Shown here piece after piece: positions 59,031 to 64,000 of a DNA stretch of 64,000 bases. Location of the stretch: assembly GCA_022072055.1 (NCBI GenBank), contig JAJVIK010000004.1:86810-150809 (forward strand). The letters run 5' to 3'. Within the stretch, counting starts at the first letter, position 1, and the number at the start of each line of letters is the position of its first letter. The translations under genes and the position numbers were made by a program. Source of the DNA: a bacterium (GTDB lineage: Bacteria; Hinthialibacterota; Hinthialibacteria; OLB16). The notes under the pieces were generated by a model, which was given only the letters and a program-made list of their open reading frames with translations, did no database searches and was not told the origin of the DNA.

Positions 59031-62000
59031 TTACTGAAAGAGATTCCAATGGTCATGGGAGGAGAGAGGCGGTCCCGAGGAGAACCGGGCGATCTCAGCC
59101 TGGCTGAGGGCGGAGTCGTGGAAGCGAACCTGCTCGATCAACCCCAATCCTTGGATGCCCCCCGTGCTTGCCCCAATCCGGAAGTCCTGGACCCCCGCTA
59201 TGGTTCGCGCGCCAATCGGGGCGGACACCGACGCAAGACCCGACTGAGCGCTCGAAAACACGCGGACCGCCCCCCCGGTTCGATCCCAGACACAGGCCAC
59301 ATCCTGCCACCGGCCGGGAATCACGGGCAAACCCGATCCGCCGAACACCTCCGCGCCCGGACCGCTTCCGGCGGAGAACTCGAGCGTGTTGTCCGGCCGG
59401 ATGAAGAACTCCCAGACCCCGGGCATTCCGGCGATGGTCCGCCTTGTCGCTGAGTTCCGTGGGGATATCCGGACCCAAAGCGTGAAATCACGGTCCCCAA
59501 TCCGAAATTCCCCACGGTCCCCATTTCCTGGAAAGACAAAACCCCCCATGGAGGTGTCCACTGCCAGTCCATCCGATCCCGGATGGCCGAGCGCCTCCGG
59601 ACCGGGGACCCAGTTTCCTAACCCGGGATCACCCGCGGGAGCATGACTGAACAGGGGACCTCGCCAATCGGAAAGGGCCGCGGGACTGATCGGCAACCCC
59701 ACTTGTCCCTCGGAAAAGCGCAGGAATCCGAACAACGGCGGACGCATTTCATCCAGGAACTCGATCCCCAGTTGGTACCAAGTCTGTCCCCCGCCGGCCA
59801 CGCGGACAATGTCCACATAATACTCTTCGGATGTGGGGCGCGCCGGAACGTGAACCGATTCGCGGTCCTGCCCGACAAAGATGCTCCTTGCGAGCGGGCG
59901 GGTGTTGGGAGGATCCACCGTCACCTCGCTTCCGTAAATGAAGAGGTCGATGTCCTGAGGCCCTTGCCACCCGATGGTGACACGCACCGCTTTGCGCGGA
60001 GGCGCGGTGAACTTGAACACATCTCGGACTTCACCCGAGGTGTCATCCAGCGACAGGTTCCGGTAGTACCCCCCAGCGAGGGAGGCGGCGGTTGCGACCG
60101 TGTCATTCTCCTCATAGATGTCATCCATTCCCGGGCCCGAAAGGGGAGGATTTGAAGTGAGCGCCGCATGAAGGGTGTACTCCCGGTTCACCTTTCCCCC
60201 GACATTGGCCACTTCAATGTAGTGGTCCCCATCCTCCACGGCTTGATAGGGGTCCACCGACTCCCCGAAGGTGGCCAGATCCGAGGATCGAACAGAGTTC
60301 CCGGCCGGATCGAGGACCCGCAGGGAAAGGTTGGCCTCCGAATGGGCAAAGGAAAGCAGCGCGTAGAGGTACTCCCCCGTGACCATGTTCACTCGGAAGA
60401 GGTCCAGGTCATTGCAGGAAAGTCCGGGGATGGAGATTCCGGAACCGGGGGAGATCGGCGCGGCTTGGAGGAGAGTCTGATTGGGTTCGAAGGGATCGGG
60501 GGCGGGCGTGGCCTCGATCTCAAGCGTGTAAGGGGCCCCCGCGCCCCCCGATGGAAACACGGAGAGGAAGAAGTCCCCGTCCTCGGTGGGGATGAAGTCC
60601 AGCGTTCCTGTGTACGTGTTCTGGTTGGCGGTTATCTGAGAGGTCGCCACCACCCGTCCGGATTCGTCCAGGAGGTGGAAATCCAGACCGCCGAACAGAT
60701 TGAGAAACTGGATCGAACAGCGGATGTTCTGGCCGGCCACCCCCGGCACTCGGTAGAAATCGGGATTGTCACCGAGATAGAGCCAAGGGTGGAACCCACG
60801 CTCCAGCGGGGCCGCATCGCCGGGTGAATCGTTGGGCTCCAGTCGGTCATCGATATAGTCCTGCCCCTGAAGGACCGCGCGCGCGGCGTTCACTCGTCCG
60901 TATCCGAGTTCCACGCTCTTCCCGTACCGATCATTGGGGGCTATCCCCATCATCGGGGTCTCGCAGGAGTTGATGACCTTGAGGACCGCCTGGGGTCCCG
61001 AAAGGGTGGGATCCTTGGAGAGGACCAGGGCCGCCACCGCCGCGGCGACCGGAGTGGAGGAAGAGGTCCCGCCGAAGCCGCCGGTAACATCCAGGGTGGG
61101 ATTGTCAAACCCGCCCGGCCCGGAGATGTCCAGAGTCCAGTTGGCCTGAGGCGCGACCAACGCCAATCTGGAATCGAAGTTGCTTTCCTCGTGACGGAGG
61201 TCCAGTCTGTTGGGAGCGGAGTTGGTTTCGCCCACGCCGACCGCCCATGGGTAGTTGGCGGGAAACTCCACCGGAAGGCCGTTGCCGTTTCCCGAGGCGA
61301 AGAAGACCGCGCATCCGAGACCGCCGCGCCCTTCCTTAACCGCATAGTCAATCGCATCCATGACCACTGAGGCCCCGACCCCAGTCCCGCCCCAACTCCC
61401 ATTGAGGACATCGGCGTAGTTGGCCGCGTAGCGGATTGCCTCCGAGGCCTGGAAATCCCCGGCGTATCCCGCCGCTCCAAAAAGCTGGCAGGGGAGAATT
61501 CGGCAGAGAGGCGCCACGCCGGCCACCCCAATGCCATTCTCACGGATCGCCGCGATGACACCGGAAACCGCGGTTCCATGGGCGTTGATCGAGCCGATAT
61601 TGCTCGGACTGGGATCCGGATCGTTTCCCGCGAAATCCCATCCTGTAAGGTCATCGATGAATCCGTTGCCGTCGTTGTCGATGCCGTCCAGGATTTCCTG
61701 TGGATTCTGGTAGATATTCGCGGCTAGGTCCGGGTGATTGCGATCAACCCCTTCATCGATCACGGCCACCACCACACCGGGATCCCCTTGGGTGACCGCC
61801 CAAGCGGCATCGGCGTCGATGATGTCCAGATGCGCCTGGTTGGAACGGAACGGGTCCGCCACGGAAAGGGACACCCCGCCGAAAAAGTTCGGCTCGGCCC
61901 AGAGAACCCCTGGGCGCGCGCTCAACTCGGCGGCCCAGCCGAATATGGATTTCCCCCCGGTCTTGGTCCTGAGGAGCGCCAGACCGGGATCAAAGCGGGA

Positions 62001-62438
62001 GGTTTGAACGATTTCGAGGTCCGGTTCCGCCTTGAGAGCCCCGAGCGCCCCCTGGGCCGCGCCGGGGACGAGCTGGACAATCACTTCTCCAAAGGTCCAG
62101 GTGGGGAGGGTCGAACCTTCCCTTTGGAACACTGGAAAAAACCGCGTATCGGGGGGAAGGATCGCTTGCAGGGCCTCCAGACGAGCCTTCGAGTCAAAGC
62201 GAAACGCAAATCGGCCCTGGCGGACATCGCGGTAAAGCGTTTCAGAGGGCGTAGATGAGATCTCCTTGGCGAGGTCAAGTTGAGACTTGGCGGCAATCTC
62301 CACGGCCAAGGCGTTGACCAAGCGTGAGAAACTGGCGCGATGACCTCGGCAAAGGAGGGACTCCTCCTGGGCCGCGGCGCGCCAAGAAATGGTCCCGGAG
62401 CAGAAAAGTGAGAATAAAACAGCGAAAATTGTCCTCAT
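59031..62438 (-). CDS. Secreted subtilisin-like (S8) protease with PPC and LamG-like domains
   Basis: 1135 residues. The signal peptide is cleaved near 'RAAA-QEE'; a pro-region of about 180 residues follows. The catalytic triad is Asp in 'VAVIDEGVD' near 227, His in 'NAHGTAVSG' near 286 and Ser in 'GGTSSSTPVA' near 457, with Asn in 'FASGNGNG' as the oxyanion residue. A Ca-loop-like 'NDGNGFIDD' lies between Asp and His. Residues about 540-760 hold two PPC-type domains ('LEPNDSPGDAA', 'FEPNQTLLQAA'), then a third partial one ('YEENDTVATAA'). Residues about 960-1130 form a LamG-like sandwich. It may process or degrade surface proteins. Confidence 0.93.
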   Translation of the reverse strand: MRTIFAVLFSLFCSGTISWRAAAQEESLLCRGHRASFSRLVNALAVEIAAKSQLDLAKEISSTPSETLYRDVRQGRFAFRFDSKARLEALQAILPPDTRFFPVFQREGSTLPTWTFGEVIVQLVPGAAQGALGALKAEPDLEIVQTSRFDPGLALLRTKTGGKSIFGWAAELSARPGVLWAEPNFFGGVSLSVADPFRSNQAHLDIIDADAAWAVTQGDPGVVVAVIDEGVDRNHPDLAANIYQNPQEILDGIDNDGNGFIDDLTGWDFAGNDPDPSPSNIGSINAHGTAVSGVIAAIRENGIGVAGVAPLCRILPCQLFGAAGYAGDFQASEAIRYAANYADVLNGSWGGTGVGASVVMDAIDYAVKEGRGGLGCAVFFASGNGNGLPVEFPANYPWAVGVGETNSAPNRLDLRHEESNFDSRLALVAPQANWTLDISGPGGFDNPTLDVTGGFGGTSSSTPVAAAVAALVLSKDPTLSGPQAVLKVINSCETPMMGIAPNDRYGKSVELGYGRVNAARAVLQGQDYIDDRLEPNDSPGDAAPLERGFHPWLYLGDNPDFYRVPGVAGQNIRCSIQFLNLFGGLDFHLLDESGRVVATSQITANQNTYTGTLDFIPTEDGDFFLSVFPSGGAGAPYTLEIEATPAPDPFEPNQTLLQAAPISPGSGISIPGLSCNDLDLFRVNMVTGEYLYALLSFAHSEANLSLRVLDPAGNSVRSSDLATFGESVDPYQAVEDGDHYIEVANVGGKVNREYTLHAALTSNPPLSGPGMDDIYEENDTVATAASLAGGYYRNLSLDDTSGEVRDVFKFTAPPRKAVRVTIGWQGPQDIDLFIYGSEVTVDPPNTRPLARSIFVGQDRESVHVPARPTSEEYYVDIVRVAGGGQTWYQLGIEFLDEMRPPLFGFLRFSEGQVGLPISPAALSDWRGPLFSHAPAGDPGLGNWVPGPEALGHPGSDGLAVDTSMGGFVFPGNGDRGEFRIGDRDFTLWVRISPRNSATRRTIAGMPGVWEFFIRPDNTLEFSAGSGPGAEVFGGSGLPVIPGRWQDVACVWDRTGGAVRVFSSAQSGLASVSAPIGARTIAGVQDFRIGASTGGIQGLGLIEQVRFHDSALSQAEIARFSSGPPLSSHDHWNLFQ

Positions 62439-62534
62439 TTAGACTCCGGGTGGCAACCGGGTTCCAAGCTGCAAGGGTGTGCAACAGGCGCCAAGGTGAT
62501 CCCATTCAAAACCACTCGGAAGCAGTGTAGCCAT

Positions 62535-63362
62535 TCAGCGGGAATCGTCAACGGAACCTACCGTTTTCGGATCAGGCGAGGGGCGGGCGGGCCGGATGAA
62601 ACGCAGAGCTTCCGGGGGAGCGACTTCGGGTCTGAGTTCGGGATTGCGAATGGGAGTCTGAAGGCTTTCCGGATCCAGGGGAGTAAAGTCGGTGATATTG
62701 ACATCCGAGAGATTCACATCGGCATCTACGAAACCGCTGTGGGGGGAGCCAGGGAAGAACGAGCGACCCTCATAGGTGGCGCGTTCCAACGATCTGACTC
62801 GCGCCTCCTCTCGATCATAGAGGAGTTTCTCCGTGGTGAACCACTCGGCCAACTCCCCTTCGAGCGTATAGCCATAGACCCGGACATTTCCCTCCAGGCG
62901 GATGTCTCCACCCTTGAGGGAATAAACTCCGGTTTCCGCCAGGATCAGAACCCAGGCCACCTCGGCGCGTTGGGTCAGGGCCTCTAAAGAGTCGGAGTCA
63001 CCCTTCTCGGGCGCGGCCCCTCTTGTGACCAATTTGACCACCACCTCTTGCAGGACATGCTCTTCGTCGTTTCCCTCACGGTTCATCCCTCGTTCAGCGT
63101 GCAGGTCCATCCAAGTGAATCGGTCATCGGAATAGGGGGTTTCTTGACGCAGCCGGAAGCCTTTCCCCTCAATCTTGCGGGAGTCCTGCATGTAAAGAGC
63201 TTCCACTGTGGGGACCACCGACTGCGCTCTGGGGAGGAGCACCCAGATTAGGAGCGAAACCCAGAAGAAACCCCCTAGCCAGGGGATCAGTCCTGGGAAT
63301 CTTCGTCCGAGTCGGACAAGAGGGTGGATCGGGACCGGATTTTTTCGGGGGTTGTTTTCCAT
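62535..63362 (-). CDS. lptC: LptC-like LPS-export protein
   Basis: About 275 residues from ATG 63362; ATG 63395 is also in frame, and both overlap the acyltransferase gene. A basic N tail and one helix 'FFWVSLLIWVLLP' form a single-pass anchor. The periplasmic part has the LptC/OstA strand ladder, clearest in 'RLEGNVRVYGYTLEGELAEWFTTEKLLYD'. The C-terminal 60 residues are Pro/Glu-rich. LptC links the LptBFG pump to the periplasmic bridge. Adjacency to a lipid A acyltransferase supports the LPS call. Confidence 0.72.
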   Translation of the reverse strand: MENNPRKNPVPIHPLVRLGRRFPGLIPWLGGFFWVSLLIWVLLPRAQSVVPTVEALYMQDSRKIEGKGFRLRQETPYSDDRFTWMDLHAERGMNREGNDEEHVLQEVVVKLVTRGAAPEKGDSDSLEALTQRAEVAWVLILAETGVYSLKGGDIRLEGNVRVYGYTLEGELAEWFTTEKLLYDREEARVRSLERATYEGRSFFPGSPHSGFVDADVNLSDVNITDFTPLDPESLQTPIRNPELRPEVAPPEALRFIRPARPSPDPKTVGSVDDSR

Positions 63363-64000
63363 CGCTTGTGAAACCAGGCCCACTGTTCGGGACATTCCCG
63401 GATGCGGTCCTCCAGGTATTTACTGGCGCGTTCCACGGCCCAGCGGATGTCCGCCTCTTCGTCCTCGGTGCGCGGGACTTCCCAGGATTCGCTGAAGCGG
63501 AAAACCAATCGGTTGATCCCCTCACGGTAACAGAGGCCGTGGATGATTCGCGCGCCGGTTCGCCTGGCCAGTAGGAACGGACCAATCGGAGTATAGGCGG
63601 GTCTACCGAAGAAATCCACGAAGATCCCCTCCGCGCTGCGAGTGTCGAGGTCGGTGAGCAGCGCAAGCAGCTCGCCGCGACGCAGACAGCGGAGCATCTG
63701 AACCGGGTTTTTTCCGCGCGTGATCATCTTGAGCCCGCTGTTGGTGCGGATCGAGTCGATCCACTTCTCCAGGCGGGGGTCCTTTTGCTGGCGGGCGACC
63801 ACGTTGGCGGGCATTCCCATTTTCGCGCTGGCCGAGGCGAACACTTCCCAGCTCCCGAAGTGGGCGCAGAGACCGATCACTCCATGCCCTTGATCGAGGG
63901 CGTTTTCCATGTGCTCCACCCCCTCGACCTCGATCTCCAGCCAGGAGAAGAGCTCTTTCCAGCGCGACATCCACATGGTCTCCACCGCGGAGATGGTGAA
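63287..64000 (-). CDS. LpxL/HtrB-type lipid A acyltransferase, 5' end beyond the window
   Basis: About 235 residues of the C-terminal part are visible, ending at TGA 63289-63287; the frame stays open to the window edge, so the true start is outside. 'AHFGSWEVF' gives the catalytic H-x4-E motif, followed by 'ANVVARQQKDPRLEKWIDSIR', 'RGELLALLTDLDT' and 'FFGRPAYTPIGPFLLARRTGA', all typical of late acyltransferases that add secondary acyl chains to Kdo2-lipid A. 'PEQWAWFHKRWKT' ends the domain. The stop lies inside the 5' end of the LptC-like gene, so the two are coupled. Confidence 0.87.
   Translation of the reverse strand, partial: FTISAVETMWMSRWKELFSWLEIEVEGVEHMENALDQGHGVIGLCAHFGSWEVFASASAKMGMPANVVARQQKDPRLEKWIDSIRTNSGLKMITRGKNPVQMLRCLRRGELLALLTDLDTRSAEGIFVDFFGRPAYTPIGPFLLARRTGARIIHGLCYREGINRLVFRFSESWEVPRTEDEEADIRWAVERASKYLEDRIRECPEQWAWFHKRWKTTPEKIRSRSTLLSDSDEDSQD

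Overview
This window is a dense, high-GC stretch of chromosome from a Gram-negative-type bacterium. The outer-membrane evidence is direct: an LptE-like lipoprotein next to holA, an LptC-like protein, an LpxL-type lipid A acyltransferase cut by the window end, several lipobox lipoproteins, and TatA. Four prepilins carry the core 'FTLIELLIV-AIILIL-IALPN-EAQ-RAK', a form I associate with uncultured lineages such as Hydrogenedentota and Sumerlaeota. That lineage guess is inference; no rRNA is present. I see no phage, insertion sequence, integrase or CRISPR array. Genes are tightly packed, and many neighbours overlap by 4 bases (ATGA, GTGA, TTGA), implying translational coupling.

Layout. 1-3142 (-): an AddAB-like helicase-nuclease pair, cut at the left edge. 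3202-3499: a dispersed repeat with an internal 17-bp tandem array. 3496-9366 (-): ribD, rdgB, hisF, a TIM-barrel sugar isomerase, an aminotransferase and a metallo-beta-lactamase RNase-like protein. 9529-13772: two small unknown proteins, rhamnulokinase, a one-TM protein (-), a HIT protein and a TPR-methyltransferase. 13769-13901: second copy of the dispersed repeat, next to tRNA-Tyr. 14054-17589 (-): two tandem cation/proton antiporters, each fused to a PTS EIIA domain. 17666-20581 (-): a large secreted protein of unknown role. 20784-23595: tatA, GDP-mannose pyrophosphorylase, holA, lptE.

23592-29602 (-) is the least familiar block: a 2-TM protein, two small helical paralogues, a 34-residue membrane microprotein, a 1160-residue coiled-coil lipoprotein and an exported protein with a Gly/Tyr-rich tail. 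29851-31055 (-): an exported FmdE-like protein and a prepilin. 31275-34795 (+): an EF-G-like GTPase and an Nramp-related transporter. 34822-37466 (-): an exported coiled-coil protein and a ceramidase-like enzyme.

37603-43169 (+): aldo/keto reductase, radical SAM/SPASM protein, two glycosyltransferases and a PQQ-type propeller. 43188-49979 (+) is a coupled set: HemN-like radical SAM, chorismate-lyase-like protein, halogenase-like flavoprotein, glycosyltransferase, thioesterase and beta-helix protein. It resembles an undescribed aromatic or specialised-metabolite cluster. 50016-56868 (+): DinB-like, PhyH-like, hisD, dapA, a TPR lipoprotein and a response regulator-GGDEF-like-DUF2225 fusion. 56899-58897 (-): three prepilins. 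59031-64000 (-): a subtilisin-like protease with PPC and LamG-like domains, then LptC- and LpxL-like proteins.
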